From the NCBI GenBank assembly GCA_023362775.1, contig JALMGJ010000060.1:1808501-1872500 (forward strand): a stretch of DNA of 64,000 nt. The letters are read 5' to 3'. Under the pieces are notes generated by a model. The model was not told where the DNA came from, searched no databases, and worked only from the letters and a program-made list of their open reading frames with translations. Position numbers and translations under genes: made by a program. The DNA comes from Charina bottae (taxonomy: Eukaryota; Chordata; Lepidosauria; Squamata; Charinaidae). Positions 9,994 to 22,942 of the stretch are shown piece after piece; within the stretch, counting starts at the first letter, position 1, and every line of letters begins with the position of its first letter.

Positions 9994-11331
9994 AGAGTCA
10001 GGAAATATCTCCTGGGAGGGGCCGGACCGAATCAGGTCAAATTGAAAAACGAAGGCCGCCATGAGATTCGGGGTTGAATTTAAGGGTTGGAGGTGCTTTC
10101 AGATGCTTGATTTGGGACGGCATAATATTTGGCCCAAAAATCAAAACATTCCTGACCGCGGAGTCAGGAAAAATCTCCCGGGAGGGGCCAGACCGAATCA
10201 GGTCAAATTGAAAAACGAAGGCCGCCAAGAGATTCGGGGTTGAATTTAAGGGTTAAAGGCGCTTTCGGATGCTTGATTTGGGACGGCATAATTTTTGCCG
10301 CAGAAATAAAAAAATTCCTGACCGCAGAGTCAGGAAAAATTTCCCGGGAGGGGCCGGACCGAATCCGGTCAAATTGAAAAAAGAAGGGCGCCATGAGATT
10401 CGGGGTTGAATTTAAGGGTTGGAGGTGCTTTCGGATGCTTGATTTGGGACAGCATAATTTTTGGCCCAAAAATCAAAAAATTCCTGACCGCGGAGTCAGG
10501 AAAAATTTCCCGGGAGGGGCCGGACCGAATCCGGTCAAATTGAAAAAAGAAGGGCGGCATGAGATTCGGGGTTGAATTTAAGGGTTGGAGGTGCTTTCGG
10601 ATGCTTGATTTGGGACAGCATAATTTTTGGCCCAAAAATCAAAAAATTCCTGACCGCGGAGTCAGGAAAAATCTCCTGGGAGGGGCCGGACCGAATCAGG
10701 TCAAATTGAAAAACGAAGGCCGCCATGAGATTCGGGGTTGAATTTAAGGGTTGGAGGTGCTTTCGGATGCTTGATTTGGGACGGCATAATTTTTGGCCCA
10801 AAAATCAAAACATTCCTGACCGCGGAGTCAGGAAAAATCTCCCGGGAGGGGCCAGACCGAATCAGGTCAAATTGAAAAACGAAGGCCGCCAAGAGATTCG
10901 GGGTTGAATTTAAGGGTTAAAGGCGCTTTGGGATGCTTGATTTGGGACGGAATAATTTTTGCCGCAAAAATTAAAAAATTCCTGACCGCAGAGTCAGGAA
11001 AAGTCTCCCGGGAGGGGCCGGACCGAATCCGGTCAAATTGAAAAAAGAAGGGCGCCATGAGGTTCGGGGTTGAATTTAAGGGTTGGAGGTGCTTTCGGAT
11101 GCTTGATTTGGGACGGCATAATTTTTGGCCCAAAAATCAAAACATTCCTGACCGCGGAGTCAGGAAAAATCTCCCGGGAGGGGCCGGACCGAATCCGGTC
11201 AAATTGAAAAAAGAAGGGCGCCATGAGGTTCGGGGTTGAATTTAAGGGTTGGAGGTGCTTTCGGATGCTTGATTTTGGACGGCATAATTTTTGGCCCAAA
11301 AATCAAAAAATTCCTGACCGCGGAGTCAGGT

Positions 11332-12151
11332 AAAATCTCCCGGGAGGGGCTGGACCGAATCAGGTCAAATTGAAAAACGAAGGCCGCCATGAGATTCGGG
11401 GTTGAATTTAACGGTTGGAGGTGCTTTCGGATGCTTGATTTTGGACGGCATAATTTTTGGCCCAAAAATCAAAAAATTCCTGACCGCGGAGTCAGGAAAA
11501 ATCTCCCGGGGTGGGCCGGACCGAATCAGGTCAAATTGAAAAACGAAGGCCGCCATGAGATTCGGGGTTGAATTTAAGGGTTGGAGGCGCTTTCGGATGC
11601 TTTATTTGGGACGGCATAATTTTTGGCCCAAAAATCAAAAAATTCCTGACCGCGGAGTCAGGAAAAATCTCCTGGGAGGGGCCGGACCGAATCAGGTCAA
11701 ATTGAAAAACGAAGGCCGCCATGAGATTCGGGGTTGAATTTAAGGGTTGGAGGTGCTTTCGGATGCTTGATTTGGGACGGCATAATTTTTGGCCCAAAAA
11801 TCAAAACATTCCTGACCGCGGGGTCAGGAAAAATCTCCTGGGAGGGGCCGGACCGAATCAGGTCAAATTGAAAAACGAAGGCCGCCAAGAGATTCGGGGT
11901 TGAATTTAAGGGTTAAAGGCGCTTTCGGATGCTTGATTTGGGACGGCATAATTTTTGGCCCAAAAATCAAAAAATTCCTGACCGCAGAGTCAGGAAAAAT
12001 TTCCCGGGAGGGGCCGGACCGAATCCGGTCAAATTGAAAAGAGAAGGCCGCCATGAGATTCGGGGTTGAATTTAAGGGTTGGAGGTGCTTTCGGATGCTT
12101 GATTTGGGACGGCATAATTTTTGGCCCAAAAATCAAAAAATTCCTGACCGC
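11332..12151. repeat. Segment repeated 2158 bp (13 monomers) downstream, copy 2
   Basis: Partner of 9174-9993. The same run, with the GCTTTATTTGG marker, appears again 3984 bp (24 monomers) later near 15400-16440 and once more near 20400-21420, so it has been copied at least three times. Confidence 0.75.
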
Positions 12152-12248
12152 GGAGTCAGGAAAAATCTCCTGGGAGGGGCCGGACCGAATCAGGTCAAAT
12201 TGAAAAACGAAGGCCGCCATGAGATTCGGGGTTGAATTTAAGGGTTAA

Positions 12249-13908
12249 AGGCGCTTTCGGATGCTTGATTTGGGACGGCATAATATTTGGCCCAAAAATC
12301 AAAACATTCCTGACCGCGGAGTCAGGAAAAATCTCCCGGGAGGGGCCAGACCGAATCAGGTCAAATTGAAAAACGAAGGCCGCCAAGAGATTCGGGGTTG
12401 AATTTAAGGGTTAAAGGCGCTTTCGGATGCTTGATTTGGGACGGCATAATTTTTGCCGCAGAAATAAAAAAATTCCTGACCGCAGAGTCAGGAAAAATTT
12501 CCCGGGAGGGGCCGGACCGAATCCGGTCAAATTGAAAAAAGAAGGGCGCCATGAGATTCGGGGTTGAATTTAAGGGTTGGAGGTGCTTTCGGATGCTTGA
12601 TTTGGGACAGCATAATTTTTGGCCCAAAAATCAAAAAATTCCTGACCGCGGAGTCAGGAAAAATCTCCTGGGAGGGGCCGGACCGAATCAGGTCAAATTG
12701 AAAAACGAAGGCCGCCATGAGATTCGGGGTTGAATTTAAGGGTTGGAGGTGCTTTCGGATGCTTGATTTGGGACGGCATAATTTTTGGCCCAAAAATCAA
12801 AACATTCCTGACCGCGGAGTCAGGAAAAATCTCCTGGGAGGGGCCGGACCGAATCAGGTCAAATTGAAAAACGAAGGCCGCCATGAGATTCGGGGTTGAA
12901 TTTAAGGGTTGGAGGTGCTTTCGGATGCTTGATTTGGGACGGCATAATTTTTGGCCCAAAAATCAAAACATTCCTGACCACGGAGTCAGGAAAAATCTCC
13001 CGGGAGGGGCCGGACCGAATCCGGTCAAATTGAAAAAAGAAGGGCGCCATGAGGTTCGCTGTTGAATTTAAGGGTTGGAGGTGCTTTCGGATGCTTGATT
13101 TTGGACGGCATAATTTTTGGCCCAAAAATCAAAAAATTCCTGACCGCGGAGTCAGGTAAAATCTCCCGGGAGGGGCCGGACCGAATCCGGTCAAAATGAA
13201 AAACGAAGGCCGCCATGAGATTCGGGGTTGAATTTAAGGGTTGGAGGTGCTTTCGGATGCTTGATTTGGGACGGCATAATTTTTGGCCCAAAAATCAAAA
13301 CATTCCTGACCACGGAGTCAGGAAAAATCTCCCGGGAGGGGCCGGACCGAATCCGGTCAAATTGAAAAAAGAAGGGCGCCATGAGGTTCGGGGTTGAATT
13401 TAAGGGTTGGAGGTGCTTTCGGATGCTTGATTTGGGACGGCATAATTTTTGGCCCAAAAATCAAAACATTCCTGACCACGGAGTCAGGAAAAATCTCCCG
13501 GGAGGGGCCGGACCGAATCCGGTCAAATTGAAAAAAGAAGGGCGCCATGAGGTTCGGGGTTGAATTTAAGGGTTGGAGGTGCTTTCGGATGCTTGATTTT
13601 GGACGGCATAATTTTTGGCCCAAAAATCAAAAAATTCCTGACCGCGGAGTCAGGTAAAATCTCCCGGGAGGGGCTGGACCGAATCAGGTCAAATTGAAAA
13701 ACGAAGGTCGCCATGAGATTCGGGGTTGAATTTAACGGTTGGAGGTGCTTTCGGATGCTTGATTTTGGACGGCATAATTTTTGGCCCAAAAATCAAAAAA
13801 TTCCTGACCGCGGAGTCAGGAAAAATCTCCCGGGGTGGGCCGGACCGAATCAGGTCAAATTGAAAAACGAAGGCCGCCATGAGATTCGGGGTTGAATTTA
13901 AGGGTTGG
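12249..13908. repeat. 10-monomer unit (1660 bp), copy 1
   Basis: Identity at a shift of 1660 bp runs from 12249 to 13926 against 13909-15586, so the two copies are adjacent. About five differences were found, including GGCCGCC/GGCCGGC near 12383, TTCGCTG/TTCGGGG at 13059-13060 and TCAAAATG/TCAAATTG near 13196. GACCACGGAG and GAGGTTCGG monomers are typical. Confidence 0.8.
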
Positions 13909-16900
13909 AGGCGCTTTCGGATGCTTGATTTGGGACGGCATAATATTTGGCCCAAAAATCAAAACATTCCTGACCGCGGAGTCAGGAAAAATCTCCCGGG
14001 AGGGGCCAGACCGAATCAGGTCAAATTGAAAAACGAAGGCCGGCAAGAGATTCGGGGTTGAATTTAAGGGTTAAAGGCGCTTTCGGATGCTTGATTTGGG
14101 ACGGCATAATTTTTGCCGCAGAAATAAAAAAATTCCTGACCGCAGAGTCAGGAAAAATTTCCCGGGAGGGGCCGGACCGAATCCGGTCAAATTGAAAAAA
14201 GAAGGGCGCCATGAGATTCGGGGTTGAATTTAAGGGTTGGAGGTGCTTTCGGATGCTTGATTTGGGACAGCATAATTTTTGGCCCAAAAATCAAAAAATT
14301 CCTGACCGCGGAGTCAGGAAAAATCTCCTGGGAGGGGCCGGACCGAATCAGGTCAAATTGAAAAACGAAGGCCGCCATGAGATTCGGGGTTGAATTTAAG
14401 GGTTGGAGGTGCTTTCGGATGCTTGATTTGGGACGGCATAATTTTTGGCCCAAAAATCAAAACATTCCTGACCGCGGAGTCAGGAAAAATCTCCTGGGAG
14501 GGGCCGGACCGAATCAGGTCAAATTGAAAAACGAAGGCCGCCATGAGATTCGGGGTTGAATTTAAGGGTTGGAGGTGCTTTCGGATGCTTGATTTGGGAC
14601 GGCATAATTTTTGGCCCAAAAATCAAAACATTCCTGACCACGGAGTCAGGAAAAATCTCCCGGGAGGGGCCGGACCGAATCCGGTCAAATTGAAAAAAGA
14701 AGGGCGCCATGAGGTTCGGGGTTGAATTTAAGGGTTGGAGGTGCTTTCGGATGCTTGATTTTGGACGGCATAATTTTTGGCCCAAAAATCAAAAAATTCC
14801 TGACCGCGGAGTCAGGTAAAATCTCCCGGGAGGGGCCGGACCGAATCCGGTCAAATTGAAAAACGAAGGCCGCCATGAGGTTCGGGGTTGAATTTAAGGG
14901 TTGGAGGTGCTTTCGGATGCTTGATTTGGGACGGCATAATTTTTGGCCCAAAAATCAAAACATTCCTGACCACGGAGTCAGGAAAAATCTCCCGGGAGGG
15001 GCCGGACCGAATCCGGTCAAATTGAAAAAAGAAGGGCGCCATGAGGTTCGGGGTTGAATTTAAGGGTTGGAGGTGCTTTCGGATGCTTGATTTGGGACGG
15101 CATAATTTTTGGCCCAAAAATCAAAACATTCCTGACCACGGAGTCAGGAAAAATCTCCCGGGAGGGGCCGGACCGAATCCGGTCAAATTGAAAAAAGAAG
15201 GGCGCCATGAGGTTCGGGGTTGAATTTAAGGGTTGGAGGTGCTTTCGGATGCTTGATTTTGGACGGCATAATTTTTGGCCCAAAAATCAAAAAATTCCTG
15301 ACCGCGGAGTCAGGTAAAATCTCCCGGGAGGGGCTGGACCGAATCAGGTCAAATTGAAAAACGAAGGTCGCCATGAGATTCGGGGTTGAATTTAACGGTT
15401 GGAGGTGCTTTCGGATGCTTGATTTTGGACGGCATAATTTTTGGCCCAAAAATCAAAAAATTCCTGACCGCGGAGTCAGGAAAAATCTCCCGGGGTGGGC
15501 CGGACCGAATCAGGTCAAATTGAAAAACGAAGGCCGCCATGAGATTCGGGGTTGAATTTAAGGGTTGGAGGCGCTTTCGGATGCTTTATTTGGGACGGCA
15601 TAATTTTTGGCCCAAAAATCAAAAAATTCCTGACCGCGGAGTCAGGAAAAATCTCCTGGGAGGGGCCGGACCGAATCAGGTCAAATTGAAAAACGAAGGC
15701 CGCCATGAGATTCGGGGTTGAATTTAAGGGTTGGAGGTGCTTTCGGATGCTTGATTTGGGACGGCATAATTTTTGGCCCAAAAATCAAAACATTCCTGAC
15801 TGCGGGGTCAGGAAAAATCTCCTGGGAGGGGCCGGACCGAATCAGGTCAAATTGAAAAACGAAGGCCGCCAAGAGATTCGGGGTTGAATTTAAGGGTTAA
15901 AGGCGCTTTCGGATGCTTGATTTGGGACGGCATAATTTTTGGCCCAAAAATCAAAAAATTCCTGACCGCAGAGTCAGGAAAAATTTCCCGGGAGGGGCCG
16001 GACCGAATCCGGTCAAATTGAAAAGAGAAGGCCGCCATGAGATTCGGGGTTGAATTTAAGGGTTGGAGGTGCTTTCGGATGCTTGATTTGGGACGGCATA
16101 ATTTTTGGCCCAAAAATCAAAAAATTCCTGACCGCGGAGTCAGGAAAAATCTCCTGGGAGGGGCCGGACCGAATCAGGTCAAATTGAAAAACGAAGGCCG
16201 CCATGAGATTCGGGGTTGAATTTAAGGGTTAAAGGCGCTTTCGGATGCTTGATTTGGGACGGCATAATATTTGGCCCAAAAATCAAAACATTCCTGACCG
16301 CGGAGTCAGGAAAAATCTCCCGGGAGGGGCCAGACCGAATCAGGTCAAATTGAAAAACGAAGGCCGCCAAGAGATTCGGGGTTGAATTTAAGGGTTAAAG
16401 GCGCTTTCGGATGCTTGATTTGGGACGGCATAATTTTTGCCGCAGAAATAAAAAAATTCCTGACCGCAGAGTCAGGAAAAATTTCCTGGGAGGGGCCGGA
16501 CCGAATCCGGTCAAATTGAAAAAAGAAGGCCGCCATGAGATTCGGGGTTGAATTTAAGGGTTAAAGGCGCTTTGGGATGCTTGATTTGGGACGGCATAAT
16601 TTTTGCCGCAAAAATTAAAAAATTCCTGACCGCAGAGTCAGGAAAAATCTCCCGGGAGGGGCCGGACCGAATCCGGTCAAATTGAAAAAAGAAGGGCGCC
16701 ATGAGATTCGGGGTTGAATTTAAGGGTTGGAGGTGCTTTCGGATGCTTGATTTTGGACGGCATAATTTTTGGCCCAAAAATCAAAAAATTCCTGACCGCG
16801 GGGTCAGGTAAAATCTCCCGGGAGGGGCTGGACCGAATCAGGTCAAATTGAAAAACGAAGGCCGCCATGAGATTCGGGGTTGAATTTAACGGTTGGAGGT

Positions 16901-17962
16901 GCTTTCGGATGCTTGATTTGGGACGGCATAATTTTTGGCCCAAAAATCAAAAAATTCCTGACCGCGGAGTCAGGAAAAATCTCCCGCGGTGGGCCGGACC
17001 GAATCAGGTCAAATTGAAAAACGAAGGCCGCCATGAGATTCGGGGTTGAATTTAAGGGTTGGAGGTGCTTTCGGATGCTTGATTTGGGACGGCATAATTT
17101 TTGGCCCAAAAATCAAAACATTCCTGACCGCGGAGTCAGGAAAAATCTCCCGGGAGGGGCTGGACTGAATCAGGTCAAATTGAAAAACGAAGGCCGCCAA
17201 GAGATTCGGGGTTGAATTTAAGGGTTAAAGGCGCTTTCGGATGCTTGATTTGGGACGGCATAATTTTTGCCGCAAAAATTAAAAAATTCCTGACCGCAGA
17301 GTCAGGAAAAATCTCCCGGGAGGGGCCGGACCGAATCCGGTCAAATTGAAAAAAGAAGGGCGCCATGAGATTCGGGGTTGAATTTAAGGGTTGGAGGTGC
17401 TTTCGGATGCTTGATTTTGGACGGCATAATTTTTGGCCCAAAAATCAAAAAATTCCTGACCGCGGAGTCAGGTAAAATCTCCCGGGAGGGGCTGGACCGA
17501 ATCAGGTCAAATTGAAAAACGAAGGCCGCCATGAGATTCGGGGTTGAATTTAACGGTTGGAGGTGCTTTCGGATGCTTGATTTGGGACGGCATAATTTTT
17601 GGCCCAAAAATCAAAAAATTCCTGACCGCGGAGTCAGGAAAAATCTCCCGCGGTGGGCCGGACCGAATCAGGTCAAATTGAAAAACGAAGGCCGCCATGA
17701 GATTCGGGGTTGAATTTAAGGGTTGGAGGTGCTTTCGGATGCTTGATTTGGGACGGCATAATTTTTGGCCCAAAAATGAAAAAATTCCTGACCGCGGAGT
17801 CAGGAAAAATCTCCCGGGAGGAGCCGGACCGAATCAGGTCAAATTGAAAAACGAAGGCCGCCAAGAGATTCGGGGTTGAATTTAAGGGTTAAAGGCGCTT
17901 TCGGATGCTTGATTTGGGACGGCATAATTTTTGGCCCAAAAATCAAAAAATTCCTGACCGCA
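12983..17962. repeat. 30-monomer tandem duplication (4980 bp), copy 1
   Basis: At a shift of exactly 4980 bp, 12983-17976 matches 17963-22956. Comparing line by line I found five mismatches: 14043/19023, 14115/19095, 14843/19823, 16487/21467 and 17888/22868, about 99.9% identity. No indel was seen. The left limit is set by differences at 12969, 12980 and 12982. Confidence 0.93.
13909..15586. repeat. 10-monomer unit (1660 bp), copy 2
   Basis: Partner of 12249-13908. It lies inside the first copy of the 30-monomer duplication and was therefore made before it; equivalents are seen again near 18889-20566. Confidence 0.8.
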
Positions 17963-20900
17963 GAGTCAGGAAAAATCTCCCGGGAGGGGCCGGACCGAAT
18001 CCGGTCAAATTGAAAAAAGAAGGGCGCCATGAGGTTCGCTGTTGAATTTAAGGGTTGGAGGTGCTTTCGGATGCTTGATTTTGGACGGCATAATTTTTGG
18101 CCCAAAAATCAAAAAATTCCTGACCGCGGAGTCAGGTAAAATCTCCCGGGAGGGGCCGGACCGAATCCGGTCAAAATGAAAAACGAAGGCCGCCATGAGA
18201 TTCGGGGTTGAATTTAAGGGTTGGAGGTGCTTTCGGATGCTTGATTTGGGACGGCATAATTTTTGGCCCAAAAATCAAAACATTCCTGACCACGGAGTCA
18301 GGAAAAATCTCCCGGGAGGGGCCGGACCGAATCCGGTCAAATTGAAAAAAGAAGGGCGCCATGAGGTTCGGGGTTGAATTTAAGGGTTGGAGGTGCTTTC
18401 GGATGCTTGATTTGGGACGGCATAATTTTTGGCCCAAAAATCAAAACATTCCTGACCACGGAGTCAGGAAAAATCTCCCGGGAGGGGCCGGACCGAATCC
18501 GGTCAAATTGAAAAAAGAAGGGCGCCATGAGGTTCGGGGTTGAATTTAAGGGTTGGAGGTGCTTTCGGATGCTTGATTTTGGACGGCATAATTTTTGGCC
18601 CAAAAATCAAAAAATTCCTGACCGCGGAGTCAGGTAAAATCTCCCGGGAGGGGCTGGACCGAATCAGGTCAAATTGAAAAACGAAGGTCGCCATGAGATT
18701 CGGGGTTGAATTTAACGGTTGGAGGTGCTTTCGGATGCTTGATTTTGGACGGCATAATTTTTGGCCCAAAAATCAAAAAATTCCTGACCGCGGAGTCAGG
18801 AAAAATCTCCCGGGGTGGGCCGGACCGAATCAGGTCAAATTGAAAAACGAAGGCCGCCATGAGATTCGGGGTTGAATTTAAGGGTTGGAGGCGCTTTCGG
18901 ATGCTTGATTTGGGACGGCATAATATTTGGCCCAAAAATCAAAACATTCCTGACCGCGGAGTCAGGAAAAATCTCCCGGGAGGGGCCAGACCGAATCAGG
19001 TCAAATTGAAAAACGAAGGCCGCCAAGAGATTCGGGGTTGAATTTAAGGGTTAAAGGCGCTTTCGGATGCTTGATTTGGGACGGCATAATTTTTCCCGCA
19101 GAAATAAAAAAATTCCTGACCGCAGAGTCAGGAAAAATTTCCCGGGAGGGGCCGGACCGAATCCGGTCAAATTGAAAAAAGAAGGGCGCCATGAGATTCG
19201 GGGTTGAATTTAAGGGTTGGAGGTGCTTTCGGATGCTTGATTTGGGACAGCATAATTTTTGGCCCAAAAATCAAAAAATTCCTGACCGCGGAGTCAGGAA
19301 AAATCTCCTGGGAGGGGCCGGACCGAATCAGGTCAAATTGAAAAACGAAGGCCGCCATGAGATTCGGGGTTGAATTTAAGGGTTGGAGGTGCTTTCGGAT
19401 GCTTGATTTGGGACGGCATAATTTTTGGCCCAAAAATCAAAACATTCCTGACCGCGGAGTCAGGAAAAATCTCCTGGGAGGGGCCGGACCGAATCAGGTC
19501 AAATTGAAAAACGAAGGCCGCCATGAGATTCGGGGTTGAATTTAAGGGTTGGAGGTGCTTTCGGATGCTTGATTTGGGACGGCATAATTTTTGGCCCAAA
19601 AATCAAAACATTCCTGACCACGGAGTCAGGAAAAATCTCCCGGGAGGGGCCGGACCGAATCCGGTCAAATTGAAAAAAGAAGGGCGCCATGAGGTTCGGG
19701 GTTGAATTTAAGGGTTGGAGGTGCTTTCGGATGCTTGATTTTGGACGGCATAATTTTTGGCCCAAAAATCAAAAAATTCCTGACCGCGGAGTCAGGTAAA
19801 ATCTCCCGGGAGGGGCCGGACCAAATCCGGTCAAATTGAAAAACGAAGGCCGCCATGAGGTTCGGGGTTGAATTTAAGGGTTGGAGGTGCTTTCGGATGC
19901 TTGATTTGGGACGGCATAATTTTTGGCCCAAAAATCAAAACATTCCTGACCACGGAGTCAGGAAAAATCTCCCGGGAGGGGCCGGACCGAATCCGGTCAA
20001 ATTGAAAAAAGAAGGGCGCCATGAGGTTCGGGGTTGAATTTAAGGGTTGGAGGTGCTTTCGGATGCTTGATTTGGGACGGCATAATTTTTGGCCCAAAAA
20101 TCAAAACATTCCTGACCACGGAGTCAGGAAAAATCTCCCGGGAGGGGCCGGACCGAATCCGGTCAAATTGAAAAAAGAAGGGCGCCATGAGGTTCGGGGT
20201 TGAATTTAAGGGTTGGAGGTGCTTTCGGATGCTTGATTTTGGACGGCATAATTTTTGGCCCAAAAATCAAAAAATTCCTGACCGCGGAGTCAGGTAAAAT
20301 CTCCCGGGAGGGGCTGGACCGAATCAGGTCAAATTGAAAAACGAAGGTCGCCATGAGATTCGGGGTTGAATTTAACGGTTGGAGGTGCTTTCGGATGCTT
20401 GATTTTGGACGGCATAATTTTTGGCCCAAAAATCAAAAAATTCCTGACCGCGGAGTCAGGAAAAATCTCCCGGGGTGGGCCGGACCGAATCAGGTCAAAT
20501 TGAAAAACGAAGGCCGCCATGAGATTCGGGGTTGAATTTAAGGGTTGGAGGCGCTTTCGGATGCTTTATTTGGGACGGCATAATTTTTGGCCCAAAAATC
20601 AAAAAATTCCTGACCGCGGAGTCAGGAAAAATCTCCTGGGAGGGGCCGGACCGAATCAGGTCAAATTGAAAAACGAAGGCCGCCATGAGATTCGGGGTTG
20701 AATTTAAGGGTTGGAGGTGCTTTCGGATGCTTGATTTGGGACGGCATAATTTTTGGCCCAAAAATCAAAACATTCCTGACTGCGGGGTCAGGAAAAATCT
20801 CCTGGGAGGGGCCGGACCGAATCAGGTCAAATTGAAAAACGAAGGCCGCCAAGAGATTCGGGGTTGAATTTAAGGGTTAAAGGCGCTTTCGGATGCTTGA

Positions 20901-22942
20901 TTTGGGACGGCATAATTTTTGGCCCAAAAATCAAAAAATTCCTGACCGCAGAGTCAGGAAAAATTTCCCGGGAGGGGCCGGACCGAATCCGGTCAAATTG
21001 AAAAGAGAAGGCCGCCATGAGATTCGGGGTTGAATTTAAGGGTTGGAGGTGCTTTCGGATGCTTGATTTGGGACGGCATAATTTTTGGCCCAAAAATCAA
21101 AAAATTCCTGACCGCGGAGTCAGGAAAAATCTCCTGGGAGGGGCCGGACCGAATCAGGTCAAATTGAAAAACGAAGGCCGCCATGAGATTCGGGGTTGAA
21201 TTTAAGGGTTAAAGGCGCTTTCGGATGCTTGATTTGGGACGGCATAATATTTGGCCCAAAAATCAAAACATTCCTGACCGCGGAGTCAGGAAAAATCTCC
21301 CGGGAGGGGCCAGACCGAATCAGGTCAAATTGAAAAACGAAGGCCGCCAAGAGATTCGGGGTTGAATTTAAGGGTTAAAGGCGCTTTCGGATGCTTGATT
21401 TGGGACGGCATAATTTTTGCCGCAGAAATAAAAAAATTCCTGACCGCAGAGTCAGGAAAAATTTCCCGGGAGGGGCCGGACCGAATCCGGTCAAATTGAA
21501 AAAAGAAGGCCGCCATGAGATTCGGGGTTGAATTTAAGGGTTAAAGGCGCTTTGGGATGCTTGATTTGGGACGGCATAATTTTTGCCGCAAAAATTAAAA
21601 AATTCCTGACCGCAGAGTCAGGAAAAATCTCCCGGGAGGGGCCGGACCGAATCCGGTCAAATTGAAAAAAGAAGGGCGCCATGAGATTCGGGGTTGAATT
21701 TAAGGGTTGGAGGTGCTTTCGGATGCTTGATTTTGGACGGCATAATTTTTGGCCCAAAAATCAAAAAATTCCTGACCGCGGGGTCAGGTAAAATCTCCCG
21801 GGAGGGGCTGGACCGAATCAGGTCAAATTGAAAAACGAAGGCCGCCATGAGATTCGGGGTTGAATTTAACGGTTGGAGGTGCTTTCGGATGCTTGATTTG
21901 GGACGGCATAATTTTTGGCCCAAAAATCAAAAAATTCCTGACCGCGGAGTCAGGAAAAATCTCCCGCGGTGGGCCGGACCGAATCAGGTCAAATTGAAAA
22001 ACGAAGGCCGCCATGAGATTCGGGGTTGAATTTAAGGGTTGGAGGTGCTTTCGGATGCTTGATTTGGGACGGCATAATTTTTGGCCCAAAAATCAAAACA
22101 TTCCTGACCGCGGAGTCAGGAAAAATCTCCCGGGAGGGGCTGGACTGAATCAGGTCAAATTGAAAAACGAAGGCCGCCAAGAGATTCGGGGTTGAATTTA
22201 AGGGTTAAAGGCGCTTTCGGATGCTTGATTTGGGACGGCATAATTTTTGCCGCAAAAATTAAAAAATTCCTGACCGCAGAGTCAGGAAAAATCTCCCGGG
22301 AGGGGCCGGACCGAATCCGGTCAAATTGAAAAAAGAAGGGCGCCATGAGATTCGGGGTTGAATTTAAGGGTTGGAGGTGCTTTCGGATGCTTGATTTTGG
22401 ACGGCATAATTTTTGGCCCAAAAATCAAAAAATTCCTGACCGCGGAGTCAGGTAAAATCTCCCGGGAGGGGCTGGACCGAATCAGGTCAAATTGAAAAAC
22501 GAAGGCCGCCATGAGATTCGGGGTTGAATTTAACGGTTGGAGGTGCTTTCGGATGCTTGATTTGGGACGGCATAATTTTTGGCCCAAAAATCAAAAAATT
22601 CCTGACCGCGGAGTCAGGAAAAATCTCCCGCGGTGGGCCGGACCGAATCAGGTCAAATTGAAAAACGAAGGCCGCCATGAGATTCGGGGTTGAATTTAAG
22701 GGTTGGAGGTGCTTTCGGATGCTTGATTTGGGACGGCATAATTTTTGGCCCAAAAATGAAAAAATTCCTGACCGCGGAGTCAGGAAAAATCTCCCGGGAG
22801 GAGCCGGACCGAATCAGGTCAAATTGAAAAACGAAGGCCGCCAAGAGATTCGGGGTTGAATTTAAGGTTTAAAGGCGCTTTCGGATGCTTGATTTGGGAC
22901 GGCATAATTTTTGGCCCAAAAATCAAAAAATTCCTGACCGCA
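17963..22942. repeat. 30-monomer tandem duplication (4980 bp), copy 2
   Basis: The second copy abuts the first. Periodicity ends at 22957, where TTTCCTGGG replaces the expected TCTCCCGGG and a new monomer order begins. Private markers such as TTCGCTGTTG (near 13059 and 18039), TGACTGCGGGG and GGAGGAGCCGG occur once in each copy. Confidence 0.93.

Noticed and set aside
12983..17962. Duplication breakpoints clustering in the TTCCTGAC/GTCAGGAA dyad
   Set aside because: The 30-monomer and 18-monomer matches both begin near monomer position 100, in the dyad spacer, but breakpoints can only be resolved between diagnostic variants, and that spacer is one of the most variable sites. Other junctions map to positions near 6, 14, 24, 77, 82 and 115.
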